From: Prevotella sp. HUN102
Lineage (GTDB): Bacteria > Bacteroidota > Bacteroidia > Bacteroidales > Bacteroidaceae
Direction of reading: 5' to 3'
DNA: 64,000 nt
Assembly: GCF_000688375.1 (NCBI RefSeq)
Contig: NZ_JIAF01000004.1
Location: 1,116,001 to 1,180,000, forward strand
The position numbers and the translations under genes were made by a program. Below, piece after piece: positions 51,388 through 60,881 of the stretch (position 1 is its first letter; every line of letters begins with the position of its first letter). A model generated the notes under the pieces. The model worked only from the letters and a program-made list of their open reading frames with translations. It did not search any database and was not told the DNA's origin.

Positions 51388-51420
51388 CATTCGCTGCTTC
51401 CTGAAAACCTCTCTCTGTAT

Positions 51421-51972
51421 ATGGACAATAGAAGAAAAGAACAATTTAGAAAAAGATTCGAGAAATACTATCCCAAGCTGTGTAGGATAGCAAGTGGATA
51501 TATTCCTGACGATGACGATTGCGAGGATGTCGTGCAAGACCTTTTCGTGAATGTATGGAACAAGGGCAAGGATGAACTTCCTGAAGAGGAGTTTGCCGCT
51601 TATCTGAATATGTCCGTCCGAAATAATTGTCTTACCTTCTTGCGCCGACGGAGATTTTTTGACACAGTGTCAGTAGATGACAAACCGACAGCACTTGCAG
51701 ATGTGAGCACCGAAGAAGACAAGACTGCCGATTACCGGCAGATGCTCGATGGGCTGCTTGAACAGCTTCCACCGAAGTGTCGTGAGGTGTTTATGATGAG
51801 CAAGCTCCAGAAAATGCGCTACAAGGACATTGCCGCAGAGCTTGGAATATCGGAAAAGACGGTTGAAAACCACATGGGGAAAGCCATCAAGGTACTGCGT
51901 TCGTTCGTTGCTGAACACCCAATACTAATGATAATTATCACACTTTCAAACTTTATTGCAACAAAATTATGA
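51421..51972 (+). CDS. ECF-type RNA polymerase sigma factor
   Basis: 183 residues. Region 2 contains FEKYYPKLCRIASGYIPDDD and DCEDVVQDLFVNVW; region 4 contains LPPKCREVFMMSKLQKMRYK then DIAAELGISEKTVENHM. It stops in an ATGA overlap with the FecR-like gene. With that anti-sigma and the downstream receptor it forms a cell-surface signalling set typical of Bacteroidales. Confidence 0.94.
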   Translation: MDNRRKEQFRKRFEKYYPKLCRIASGYIPDDDDCEDVVQDLFVNVWNKGKDELPEEEFAAYLNMSVRNNCLTFLRRRRFFDTVSVDDKPTALADVSTEEDKTADYRQMLDGLLEQLPPKCREVFMMSKLQKMRYKDIAAELGISEKTVENHMGKAIKVLRSFVAEHPILMIIITLSNFIATKL

Positions 51973-52907
51973 CCAATCTAAAAGACATAGACAACATATT
52001 AGCTCGCCACTTTGCCAATGAACCGCTCTCCGATGCTGAACTATCGGCATTGGAGGAATACCGAAAAGACAATCCGAAAGATTACGGACAGCTTTCAAGT
52101 CTGCTTGGCGGCATACGTGAGGAACGCCTTGTAGGCGTGGACACGACGGCTGCGTGGGAAAAGGTTGAGGCGCAATTACAGGCTGAGGAAAGCCGTCCTC
52201 TGCTGCGTCGGCTCTATCCTGTCCTTGCCGTTGCGGCCTCGTTGCTGCTCCTTCTGGGCGTAGGTCTTTTTGCTTACAATAACCTTTTCGGTACGATTGA
52301 AAAGCAGTTCGCCAACAACTTGGAACAGAAGAAGGAGATTTCTCTGCCCGATGGCTCGCGTGTGGTGCTCTATCCTTATGCCTCTCTCGCCTATACGGAG
52401 AGCGAGGGAGCGAGAAAGGTGGAACTGAACGGTGATGCTTTCTTCGACGTTACGCACGATGGCAAGGATTTCGTGGTGGAGTCGGAGGATTTGAAAGTGG
52501 AAGTGCTGGGCACATCGTTCACGATTGGAGGCGATTCGCAAGGAAACCGGTCGGTAACTGTGAGCGACGGACGTGTGAAAGTGTCTACCAATTCAGAGGA
52601 AATCGTGCTCGTTAAGGGCGAAAAGGTAACTGTTTCGGATGGAAACTTGGGAGAAAAAGAAGTGCTCGATGACAATAAAAAGGTGCAGACCTTCGTTTTC
52701 GACAAGACACCTATCGCCGATGCAGTCAAGAAGATAGAGAAGGATATGGACGTTAGAATTGAAATGGGAAGTGGTATTTCCGACAATACCGTTACCACCA
52801 AGCTCAACATATCTGCTCCGATAGACGCTGTCAGGGAGCTTTCTCTGCTCTGCAACTGCACCTACGACTCTATTTCGCCCCTGCACTATCGCATCTATAA
52901 GAAATAG
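51969..52907 (+). CDS. FecR-like anti-sigma factor (DUF4974)
   Basis: 312 residues. A cytoplasmic N-terminal part (about 1-80) is followed by one membrane helix (about 82-102, LYPVLAVAASLLLLLGVGLF). The periplasmic FecR domain has LPDGSRVVLYPYASLAY and VEVLGTSFTIGG, then a C-terminal DUF4974 domain. It holds the sigma factor until the receptor signals. Start overlaps the sigma stop. Confidence 0.93.
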   Translation: MTNLKDIDNILARHFANEPLSDAELSALEEYRKDNPKDYGQLSSLLGGIREERLVGVDTTAAWEKVEAQLQAEESRPLLRRLYPVLAVAASLLLLLGVGLFAYNNLFGTIEKQFANNLEQKKEISLPDGSRVVLYPYASLAYTESEGARKVELNGDAFFDVTHDGKDFVVESEDLKVEVLGTSFTIGGDSQGNRSVTVSDGRVKVSTNSEEIVLVKGEKVTVSDGNLGEKEVLDDNKKVQTFVFDKTPIADAVKKIEKDMDVRIEMGSGISDNTVTTKLNISAPIDAVRELSLLCNCTYDSISPLHYRIYKK

Positions 52908-52997
52908 GTGTGTGCCGGTTGGCGCGGGAACGGCTCGCGGAAGTATATAGACAAACGAATTTAAGGGAGTTTCTTTATCACAACTCCATTGGCTTTG

Positions 52998-55697
52998 ATG
53001 CTGAAGTATATATTGACATTACTGCTTATGTTTGCCACACTGGCGGCGAACGGGCAAAAAACAGTGGCAGAAGAGGTTGTCCGGGTGGACGCTTCTCCTG
53101 CTACTGTGCATTTATGGTTCGGCAGAATTGAGAAGCAGGCAAATATTGTGCTGTCCTATAACCCTTCGATGATAGACCTCAGCAAGAGGGTTTCATTGGG
53201 TGTGAAAGGGAAAATGACGGTGGAGCAGTTGCTGAAATTCCTGTTGTCGGACTATGATTACCGGCTGATTCCGATGGAGGGTCGCAAACTCCTGATTCAG
53301 GTGCAGAGAAAATCCGTGCCGACTGCCGAAAACACGGCTGCGAAAGCCGTTCCGTTGGAGCAAACTGTTATCAACGTGGACGACAACCCTGCAACGATTA
53401 AAACTTGGTTCGGCAGAATCGAGAGCCAAGGAAAGCTGTCCTTGCACTACACACCTGACGTTATCGACTTTGAGGAAACCGTGAAGTTCGAGCGGAAAGG
53501 ACAGATATTGCTGAAAGACCTTGTGGCAGTTCTGCTGAAGCATTACGACTACAAACTCTCCCGACAGGGCAACCGGACGCTTTTTATCAATATTCTGCGC
53601 AAGCGCACTTGCAATCTTACGGGCATAGTAGAGGAAGAAGGCAGTGGCGAAAAGCTGATGGGAGCCACTTTGATGGTTACGGACAAAGACGGAAACTACC
53701 ACTATGCAGTAACAGATATCAACGGTTTCTTCAACATTAATCTTACGCCCGGCTCCTATCACTTGTCTGCAAGCTATATGGGATACAATGCTTCGAGTCA
53801 GGAAATAGCCTTGCAGTCCGACAGGGTAATGACCATTCCGCTTGTAGCCATCCCTTATGAAATCAAGAATGTGCAGGTGCAGCGTCGTAAAAGTAAGGAG
53901 GAACTCGACGAAGTGGCACCTTCCAACCTGATCACCTTCAGCAATGCCGACCTGTTTTCTCAGATAAAGGTGTTGCCGGGTGTGTCAAAAGGTGCCGTAA
54001 ACGTAGGCTTCAGCGTGTCCGGTGGTGCGGTAGACGAGAACCTTATGCTCTTGGAAGGCTTTCCGTTGCACAATACCAACCATCTCAACACGATGCTGCC
54101 CACCTTCAACGGCGATGCCATCAAGAGCGTTTCTTTCTACAACAGTTTTATTCCCACCCAGTACGAGGGCCGCCTTTCGTCGGCAACGGATGTCCGGTTG
54201 CGCGATGGAAACAAGACCACCTTCGTGAATACGCTCTCCTTGTATATGCCGGCGGCATCGGCTGTGCTTGAAGGTCCGATAGTGAAAGACAAGGTTTCCT
54301 ATCTTGTTGCAGGCCGTAGGAGCTGGCTGGATTTCTTCGATGGCTTTGTTTCCGACGAAGAAAGAATCAACCATACCTTCTATGATTTCAACTTGAAATT
54401 GGCTTGGGACATTGATTCTGTCAGTTCGCTGAAATTCTCGGCATACAATTCTACGGACGTCTATCGGTTTCCCGAACAGGACAGGCACAATGCAATGCTG
54501 CATTGGAACAATCAGCTCTACGCCGTTCATTTCAATACGCTGCTCAGTCCGAAGATGTCTTTCAATGCCTCTATGGCATACACCCGACACCTGAACCGTG
54601 CCAATGCCGAAGATTATGGCGTGGACACGATTCCCGCCTTGCGAAGCGGCAGCAAGGCTTTCTTCCTGAAAACGGAGTTCGATTACAATCTCGGCAATCG
54701 TTTTCAGATGCGTTGGGGATTGAAGGGGAACTACGAGCGATACGAACTGGCAGCCTTCGGAATGGGAATGGGCAACAAGTACAGACCCGTGAAGCAGTTT
54801 GCCGTGTTCTATGACACACGTCTGCGTCTTATTCCGTGGCTTTCCGCGCATATTGGCTTCAACAGCGTTCTGTATAAGCCGAACAACTATCAGAAATATT
54901 TCAGTTTTCAGCCCCGTCTTTCGCTGAAAACTTCCTTGGGAAACAACGACCTTCTTTACCTGAACCTCGGCAGAATGGAGCAGTTCCATCATCACGTTCT
55001 CGTGTCTGACGTTGCTGCATCGTTCGATTTCATAATGCCGAGCATCGGTAAATTTGCTCCGAGCAAAGCCTATCACACCGAGTTCGGATGGAAACACTAT
55101 TTCAGGCAGGGCGCATTGGAGGTGCTCGCATATTACAAGCACCGCCACAATCTGCTTGCCCTGCGCCCCGATGTGATGCTGGAAGACAGCGAATGGTCGA
55201 AGTACATAATGTCAGGAAACGGCAACAGCTTCGGTCTGAGCCTGTATTTCTATAACAGGTGGAAACGGCTGAACTGGCAGTTGTCCTACACCTTGTCGAA
55301 GACGCACGAATGGTTTTCCGAACTTCCCGAACGGGGAAAGATGCCTTCGCTCTATGATGTCCCACACGTGCTGAACGCTATCGTTTCGTATGATTTCTGC
55401 AAGCATTCGGCAGTAACGCTGGGAGCCAATCTCCATTCCGGAAAAGTGCGCTACGACAGTTTCTATTACGACATAGGAAACTCCGTTGAAACGTTCCGAA
55501 CTGAGCGCGAACCATTCCGTTACCGTATAGATGCAAGCTATTCGTTCCGTAAGGAATACAAGAACAAGAAGCTGCTGCTGCGTTTCGGCTTGTTCAATAT
55601 CCTCGGAAATCCGTCGGACGACGAGCTGTTCTATTATTTTTCTGTGAAAATCAAGAACCATTGCATCCCTTACGGCAGCATTACCTTCAAGTTTTAG
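52998..55697 (+). CDS. TonB-dependent receptor with two tandem STN domains
   Basis: 899 residues from ATG 52998 (the TTG at 52989 is less likely). Signal peptide MLKYILTLLLMFATLAANGQ. STN domain 1 (about 25-95, VRVDASPATVHLWFGRIEKQ) and STN domain 2 (about 118-190, INVDDNPATIKTWFGRIESQ) are clear duplicates. A CarboxypepD_reg domain (about 205-285), a plug (about 310-400) and a barrel follow. The STN part should contact the FecR protein encoded just upstream. Duplication of STN is unusual. Substrate unknown. Confidence 0.92.
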   Translation: MLKYILTLLLMFATLAANGQKTVAEEVVRVDASPATVHLWFGRIEKQANIVLSYNPSMIDLSKRVSLGVKGKMTVEQLLKFLLSDYDYRLIPMEGRKLLIQVQRKSVPTAENTAAKAVPLEQTVINVDDNPATIKTWFGRIESQGKLSLHYTPDVIDFEETVKFERKGQILLKDLVAVLLKHYDYKLSRQGNRTLFINILRKRTCNLTGIVEEEGSGEKLMGATLMVTDKDGNYHYAVTDINGFFNINLTPGSYHLSASYMGYNASSQEIALQSDRVMTIPLVAIPYEIKNVQVQRRKSKEELDEVAPSNLITFSNADLFSQIKVLPGVSKGAVNVGFSVSGGAVDENLMLLEGFPLHNTNHLNTMLPTFNGDAIKSVSFYNSFIPTQYEGRLSSATDVRLRDGNKTTFVNTLSLYMPAASAVLEGPIVKDKVSYLVAGRRSWLDFFDGFVSDEERINHTFYDFNLKLAWDIDSVSSLKFSAYNSTDVYRFPEQDRHNAMLHWNNQLYAVHFNTLLSPKMSFNASMAYTRHLNRANAEDYGVDTIPALRSGSKAFFLKTEFDYNLGNRFQMRWGLKGNYERYELAAFGMGMGNKYRPVKQFAVFYDTRLRLIPWLSAHIGFNSVLYKPNNYQKYFSFQPRLSLKTSLGNNDLLYLNLGRMEQFHHHVLVSDVAASFDFIMPSIGKFAPSKAYHTEFGWKHYFRQGALEVLAYYKHRHNLLALRPDVMLEDSEWSKYIMSGNGNSFGLSLYFYNRWKRLNWQLSYTLSKTHEWFSELPERGKMPSLYDVPHVLNAIVSYDFCKHSAVTLGANLHSGKVRYDSFYYDIGNSVETFRTEREPFRYRIDASYSFRKEYKNKKLLLRFGLFNILGNPSDDELFYYFSVKIKNHCIPYGSITFKF

Positions 55698-55890
55698 CCG
55701 GTCTTCCATCGCAGTTATTCACTTGCAGCCCTGTATTTTCGGGTTCTGAGTAAGTCCGAAGTTTGGTGTTTTTGTAAATTTCGATTACCAAAAAACGCAT
55801 AGTTTTTTTTCACAAAATAGAGAATATTACGCCCTGTTTGGATGCTTGAACTTGATTTTTCGGACGAATTGGATGTGTTTTTCCGAAGAA

Positions 55891-55964
55891 TGTTTTGCAT
55901 TCTTGCGAAGATTGCAATGCGTTTATCGCAAGAATGCAGGGCAAAAGTGCGAAGAAAAATGCCC
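55891..55964. repeat. TCTTGCGAAGA palindrome family, copy C
   Basis: TGCATTCTTGCGAAGATTGC and ATCGCAAGAATGCAG, same family as at 37126 and 50270. Confidence 0.7.
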
Positions 55965-56278
55965 CCAAACAATCCGTTTCGTACGGTTTATTGGTCTGTT
56001 TGCGAAGGGTTGAACGCAGTTTTCTATGCACATATCCGTTAGAAAAGCTATATTTGTCTGGTATTCTGCTCTTAATGCTTGCACACGCATAACTTGCGTA
56101 TTTGAAAAATAAAAATCCTTTGTCGAAAATAATCAAGTTATGGAGCGTGTTTTGTCAAGTTTATTCACAGCGTCAATTCCTTTGTATGAATGAAATTCAG
56201 CCCATTTTTACAAAACCACAATGTCTTTATGAATAATTTGATGGTATGTAAAGTAAAGATGCTTTTGAAATAAACAAT

Positions 56279-56310
56279 AAAGCTCGTTTGGCATTTGCCA
56301 AACGAGCTTT
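56279..56310 (-). terminator. Terminator of the leftward 129-residue gene
   Basis: AAAGCTCGTTTGGCA (56279-56293) pairs perfectly with 56296-56310 around a TT loop; A/T runs on both sides. It lies 66 bp beyond the stop at 56377. Confidence 0.85.
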
Positions 56311-56376
56311 ATTAATATGTAAGCCGCAAAGAGATTTTGCGTTTCTTATTCCATTTAGAGCTGTATTGCGGGAGTG

Positions 56377-56766
56377 TTAGAAGAGGTTCAGAATGTTCTT
56401 GGCTTCATCGCCTTCAAACCATAATACGTCCGTTACGGGCTTGTAGCGCAGTTGGTCGAAATGATAGAGTCTCAAAACTGCCAGTTGGGAGTCGTCAGAC
56501 GCACCCATTTCAAGCAGGTAGTTGCCCAAACCGGTGTCTTGGAATCTGTCAGCAGCCGCAGCTTTCTTTGCAATCTCGGCAGTACTGCCCTTCAGTATCT
56601 GTTCGATTTTCTGACCTGTTTCCATTGTATATTCCTTCTTTGTGAACTTAACGTTGCTCTGTGAAGGGTTGTAGATGGTCTTTGTGCTGAACAGCGATTT
56701 CTTAACTGTAAGACGTGCATCACTTAAAAGAACTGAACTCATTTCTACGCTATTGATATTTGCCAT
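56377..56766 (-). CDS. Conserved hypothetical small protein
   Basis: 129 residues from ATG 56766 (MANINSVEMSSVLLSDARLT); the longer frame to 56811 has an unlikely N-terminus. Helical, with GQKIEQILKGSTAEIAKKA and a terminal DVLWFEGDEAKNILNLF. No signal peptide. I do not recognise a family. It has its own terminator and stands alone. Confidence 0.6.
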   Translation of the reverse strand: MANINSVEMSSVLLSDARLTVKKSLFSTKTIYNPSQSNVKFTKKEYTMETGQKIEQILKGSTAEIAKKAAAADRFQDTGLGNYLLEMGASDDSQLAVLRLYHFDQLRYKPVTDVLWFEGDEAKNILNLF

Positions 56767-56925
56767 TGTTGTTTTGCTTTTTTTGTTTGGTTTGCAAGTG
56801 GAGAACATCACGAGCCGATAGCCTGCCCATAGCTCTGGATTAGAGTTTAGTCGGAGTTAGGGGCTATGCGGGGTTGTTCCCACTTGATTGTAAATTAATG
56901 AAATAACCCGAATTTGGGGTGTTTT

Positions 56926-57010
56926 GACAAGGGTACGGGCGGACAAGTTTGTAAGTGGATGAGTAAACAAGAGAACGGGTGGACAAGGTAAATTGCTTGT
57001 CTCTCTATGG
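56926..57010. repeat. CTTGTCCACTCG-type degenerate repeat, copy 2
   Basis: The reverse-orientation form (GGACAAG, GTGGATGAGTAAACAAG, GGTGGACAAGG) in a short tract between two small leftward genes. Confidence 0.6.
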
Positions 57011-57046
57011 TTTTCTCCTTGTTTCCTCCTTGAAGAGAGGAAAACG

Positions 57047-57433
57047 CTAAACAACAATGTGCCTTAGCCGGTAGACGTAATAGTCCGGAGAAGGCACGAG
57101 CATTATCCTGCTTGTGGCATTCGTCTGCACGCCGGGATAATGTCGGTAGAATATGTTTTTAAAGGTGTAAGACAATCTTCGCCCGGAATTGTCCTTGAAC
57201 TCTGCCGTCTGAACCGGCACAACTCTTTCGGGGCGCGAACTGCATATTCGGAGAAGCTGCGACGAATCTGTGAGCACAGCCTGATGCTTGTGCTTGCTTT
57301 GGCAAAAAGAGAGCCATTGCTCGGCCTGCTGCCGTTCGTCTTCCTGTGCGTGCGACGTAGCATTTGCCTGCTGAAGTCCGCCTAAGGACATCAGCAGAAA
57401 CAATAGAATGGTATGTAGCCAACGTTGCCTCAT
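57047..57433 (-). CDS. Small secreted hypothetical protein
   Basis: 128 residues from ATG 57433. Signal peptide MRQRWLHTILLFLLMSLGGLQQANA. The mature part is short, with two cysteines and an RRLSYTFKNIFYRHYPGVQ segment; no known domain. The gene lies between repeat tracts and could be a Prevotella-specific exported protein. Coding status is moderately supported by the signal peptide. Confidence 0.5.
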   Translation of the reverse strand: MRQRWLHTILLFLLMSLGGLQQANATSHAQEDERQQAEQWLSFCQSKHKHQAVLTDSSQLLRICSSRPERVVPVQTAEFKDNSGRRLSYTFKNIFYRHYPGVQTNATSRIMLVPSPDYYVYRLRHIVV

Positions 57434-57525
57434 CTGTTCTTGATGCTCTGAAAATTGCGCAAAGATAATCATTTACTTTGATTCCACGTTATTTTCCGTG
57501 AATTATTTAAGGAGGAAAGATAAAA

Positions 57526-57722
57526 CCAGTTTACGAGTGGACAAGGGAACGAGTGGACAAGCAAATTACTTTGGAAGGATAGAAAGAAGTAAGGTTCAAA
57601 TGACGGAGGCGCAAGCAAACCTCCTTGTCCACTCGTTCCCTCGTTCTCTTGTCTCCTAATCTCCTTGTCCACTCGTTCCCTTGTTCCCTCGTCCACTTAC
57701 AAACTTGTCCTCTCGTCCACTA
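57526..57722. repeat. CTTGTCCACTCG-type degenerate repeat tract, copy 3
   Basis: An A/G-rich form (ACGAGTGGACAAGG) in the first half and the C/T-rich complement (CTTGTCCACTCGTTCCCTTG) in the second half, so the tract can fold back. It fills most of the 351-bp gap up to the mdh terminator. Confidence 0.7.
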
Positions 57723-57762
57723 ACAATAAAGGCAATCAACGGAAGTTGATTGCCTTTATTGT
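57723..57762 (-). terminator. mdh terminator
   Basis: ACAATAAAGGCAATCAAC (57723-57740) pairs over 18 bp with 57745-57762, loop GGAA; 22 bp beyond the mdh stop. Confidence 0.92.
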
Positions 57763-57784
57763 ATAAAGCAAATGCTCTGTTGTA

Positions 57785-58777
57785 TTAGAGATTTGCGTTG
57801 TCCTTCTTCCAGTCAGCAACTGCCGGAACGATACCAAGGCCGATGATTTCCTCACGCATCTTGCAGAGGTGCTCGTAAGAAGCCTTGAGAGATGCCATTT
57901 CCTCTTCTGTACCGGTTGGCAAATCGTAGTGAACGCCGTCGGTGTCGATAACTGTCGGCATAGCCATCATTACATTGTGGAATCCGAGCTCGTCGTTGTT
58001 CACGTAGCAACCTGCCGGCAATGTGAACTTCTCGCCACCCATAGCAGCTTCAATCATCTTCACAGCGTTGTGAGCAGGGCTCTGGAATGAGCTGCGGCCG
58101 CGAAGTTTGATGATTGCCGAGCCACCCTGAACGGTGTTGTGCTTGATTTCGGCCCAACGCTCTTCAGAAAGACCCATTTCAGACAATGGTTTGCCGTCGA
58201 TCTTTACCTTAGAAGCGAATACTGCCATCTGCTCGCCGTGCCCGCCGTAAGTGTGCGCACCTGTTACCTTGTCTTGCTGAACGCCGAACTCCAATGCGAG
58301 TGCCTGCTGCAAACGGGTTGAGTCGAGCGCAGCCAAAGAGGTAAGTTGGTTTGGCTTCAGGCCTGAATGGATGAGGGCTGTAAGCGCAGTTACGTCAGCC
58401 GGGTTGAAGATGACAACGACGAACTTAACGTCTGGGCAATACTTCTTGATGTTTTCGCCGAACTCAGCAGCAATCTGGCAGTTGCCTTTGAGCAGGTCCT
58501 CGCGTGTCATACCTTCCTTACGTGGAGCACCACCAGAAGAAATGATGTACTTGGCACCTGTGAATGCTTCCTCAGGGTTGGTGGTCCAAGTAACGTTTGC
58601 GCCCGGGAAACCACACTGCGCAATTTCGTTTGCCACGCCGTGGAGGCCCGGCTCGAAGATATCATAAAGGCATACGTTTGGAGTAAGACCAAGCGTCAGA
58701 ACGCTCTGAGCCATATTAGAACCGATCATACCGCCTGCACCGACGATAACGATTTTCTCATTAGTTAAAAATCCCAT
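57785..58777 (-). CDS. mdh: Malate dehydrogenase
   Basis: 330 residues. NAD-binding GAGGMIGSNMAQ near residue 13, GGAPRKEGMTREDLLKGN substrate loop with the key Arg residues, NPADVTALT, and catalytic His in GAHTYGGHGEQM. It interconverts malate and oxaloacetate in the reductive succinate pathway of Bacteroidales. Monocistronic with its own promoter and terminator. Confidence 0.95.
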   Translation of the reverse strand: MGFLTNEKIVIVGAGGMIGSNMAQSVLTLGLTPNVCLYDIFEPGLHGVANEIAQCGFPGANVTWTTNPEEAFTGAKYIISSGGAPRKEGMTREDLLKGNCQIAAEFGENIKKYCPDVKFVVVIFNPADVTALTALIHSGLKPNQLTSLAALDSTRLQQALALEFGVQQDKVTGAHTYGGHGEQMAVFASKVKIDGKPLSEMGLSEERWAEIKHNTVQGGSAIIKLRGRSSFQSPAHNAVKMIEAAMGGEKFTLPAGCYVNNDELGFHNVMMAMPTVIDTDGVHYDLPTGTEEEMASLKASYEHLCKMREEIIGLGIVPAVADWKKDNANL

Positions 58778-58827
58778 AACTTTTATATTGTATTAAAAAT
58801 AAAATTGCTTTTTAAATTTCGGTACGG

Positions 58828-58835
58828 CAAAGTTA
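58828..58835 (-). promoter_or_regulatory. mdh -7 element
   Basis: TAACTTTG on the - strand, exact TAnnTTTG, about 51 bp before the mdh ATG. The rest of the 322-bp gap (58778-59099) holds no gene and should contain the promoter of the divergent aminopeptidase gene. Confidence 0.6.
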
Positions 58836-59099
58836 GGAAAAAATGCGAACAAAATAGAATATCTTTTGCTTATTAATTGTTATTTATTTTAAAATCATTG
58901 GTCATTGCAAAGTCGAAATTGCATTTTTTGTTTAATTTAGTGCCGAAATAGAAGAATGGAGGAGGATTGCAGGGTTAATTCCTTTGAGGAATCTTGCTTT
59001 CTGCGCAGTCTTCAATGCGTTCGGAAAGCCCCGTACAAGAGGGTCTCGATGCCGGTTCTGCATATTTTAAAACCATAACAAAACAACTTTGAACAACCT

Positions 59100-60881
59100 A
59101 TGAACACAATCAACGAAAGAATCTCGGCTCTGCGCGAGCTGATGCAGCGCGAACATCTGTCTGCTTTTATATTTCCCAGTACCGATCCGCACAACAGTGA
59201 GTACGTGGCCGACCATTGGAAAGGTCGCGAATGGATATCGGGCTTCAACGGTTCTGCCGGTACGGCAGTCGTAACGATGACGGGTGCCGCCCTGTGGACC
59301 GACTCACGGTATTTCATCGCTGCCGCCGAACAGCTCGACGGTACGGGGTTTGAACTGATGAAACTGCGTATGCCCGGTACGCCGAGCGTTGCCGAGTGGC
59401 TTGCAGCGGAACTCTCGGAAGTGAGAAGTCCCGAGATCGGCGTAGACGGGAGCGTAAACTCATACGCAGAAGTTGAAGCACTGATTGGGGAAATGCGAAA
59501 GAGCGGCGGCATCACCGTGCGCACGAATCTTGACCCATTGGAAGAATTGTGGACCGACCGGCCTGCAATTCCGCAGAACGAAGTGGTGGTGCATCCTATG
59601 GAATACGCCGGCGAGACGGCATCCTCGAAGATTGAACGCATCAGAAAGGCTCTACGGGCGCAGCACGCCGACGGAATCCTCGTTACAGCACTCGACGATA
59701 TTGCGTGGACGCTGAATCTCCGCGGCAGCGACGTGCATTGCAATCCCGTGTTCGTGGCTTATCTGCTGATTTCAACCACGAAGGCAACGCTGTTTGTTGA
59801 TGGCGCGAAACTCACTTCCGACGTGGAAACCTATCTGAAGGACGAAGGAATAGCCATTCGAGGATACGACGAAGTGAAGCAGGGACTGGCGAATTATGAG
59901 GAATACAACATTCTGCTGGATGCCGATGCCGTGAACTACACACTGGCAAAATGCCTGAAGTGTCCGGCAGTCGTCTACGGCTCGTCGCCCATCCCTGCGC
60001 TGAAAGCCGTGAAGAACGAGACCGAAATAAAGGGATTCCGTAATGCAATGATACGCGACGGCGTGGCTATGGTAAAGTTTCTGAAGTGGCTGAAGCCTGC
60101 CGTTGAGGCCGGAGGAGAAACGGAAATGTCGCTCGATGCGAAGCTGACCGGCCTGCGCGCCGAACAGGCATTGTTCAAAGGCATCTCGTTCGACACTATC
60201 GTAGGCTATGAGGCGCACGGCGCAATCGTGCATTACGAGGCCACTCCCGAAACCGACATTCCCGTATTGCCGAAAGGACTGGTGCTGATAGACAGCGGCG
60301 CACAATATCTGGACGGCACGACGGACATCACACGCACCATCGCCCTCGGACCGGTAACCGACGAGCAGAAGAAGATTTACACGCTCGTGCTGAAAGGCCA
60401 TATCCAATTAGACCTGTGCAAGTTCCCCTCGGGGGCTTGCGGCTCGCAGATTGATGCTTTCGCACGCGGCGCAATGTGGCGCGAGGGCTACAATTTTATG
60501 CACGGAACGGGGCACGGCGTGGGCAGTTACCTGAACGTTCACGAAGGACCGCACCAGATTCGTATGGAATGGCGACCTGCGCCGTTGGTGGCTGGAATGA
60601 CGGTAACCAACGAACCGGGCATCTATCTCGAAGACAAGTTCGGCGTCCGTATCGAAAACACGCTGCTCATAAAGCCCTACAAGCGCACCGAGTTCGGCGA
60701 TTTCCTCCAGTTCGAATCGCTCACACTTGCTCCGATAGACCTTGCTCCGATAGATTTCTCTATGCTTACGGACGAGGAAATACAGTGGTTGAAGGCCTAT
60801 CATCAGCGCGTTTACGACACCTTGTCGCCACATTTGACAGCCGAGGAAAGCGAATGGCTGAAGGCATATTGCCGATTATAG
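59100..60881 (+). CDS. Xaa-Pro aminopeptidase (M24B, three-domain)
   Basis: 593 residues. Two N-terminal creatinase-like domains (to about 300), then the pita-bread metallopeptidase domain. Metal ligands are seen in LVLIDSGAQYLDGTTDITRT (two Asp), GTGHGVGSYLNVHEGP (His) and NEPGIY with ENTLLI (Glu). A C-terminal helical extension gives the length of eukaryote-like aminopeptidase P. It removes N-terminal residues before proline, useful in peptide catabolism. Confidence 0.94.
   Translation: MNTINERISALRELMQREHLSAFIFPSTDPHNSEYVADHWKGREWISGFNGSAGTAVVTMTGAALWTDSRYFIAAAEQLDGTGFELMKLRMPGTPSVAEWLAAELSEVRSPEIGVDGSVNSYAEVEALIGEMRKSGGITVRTNLDPLEELWTDRPAIPQNEVVVHPMEYAGETASSKIERIRKALRAQHADGILVTALDDIAWTLNLRGSDVHCNPVFVAYLLISTTKATLFVDGAKLTSDVETYLKDEGIAIRGYDEVKQGLANYEEYNILLDADAVNYTLAKCLKCPAVVYGSSPIPALKAVKNETEIKGFRNAMIRDGVAMVKFLKWLKPAVEAGGETEMSLDAKLTGLRAEQALFKGISFDTIVGYEAHGAIVHYEATPETDIPVLPKGLVLIDSGAQYLDGTTDITRTIALGPVTDEQKKIYTLVLKGHIQLDLCKFPSGACGSQIDAFARGAMWREGYNFMHGTGHGVGSYLNVHEGPHQIRMEWRPAPLVAGMTVTNEPGIYLEDKFGVRIENTLLIKPYKRTEFGDFLQFESLTLAPIDLAPIDFSMLTDEEIQWLKAYHQRVYDTLSPHLTAEESEWLKAYCRL

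Larger units (their letters stand above)
55698..56376. other. 679-bp gene-free region
   Basis: Contains the palindrome copy at 55891-55964 and the terminator at 56279-56310. The rest is AT-rich with no convincing gene on either strand; the frames of 60-108 codons present here are short and low-scoring by eye. Confidence 0.6.
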
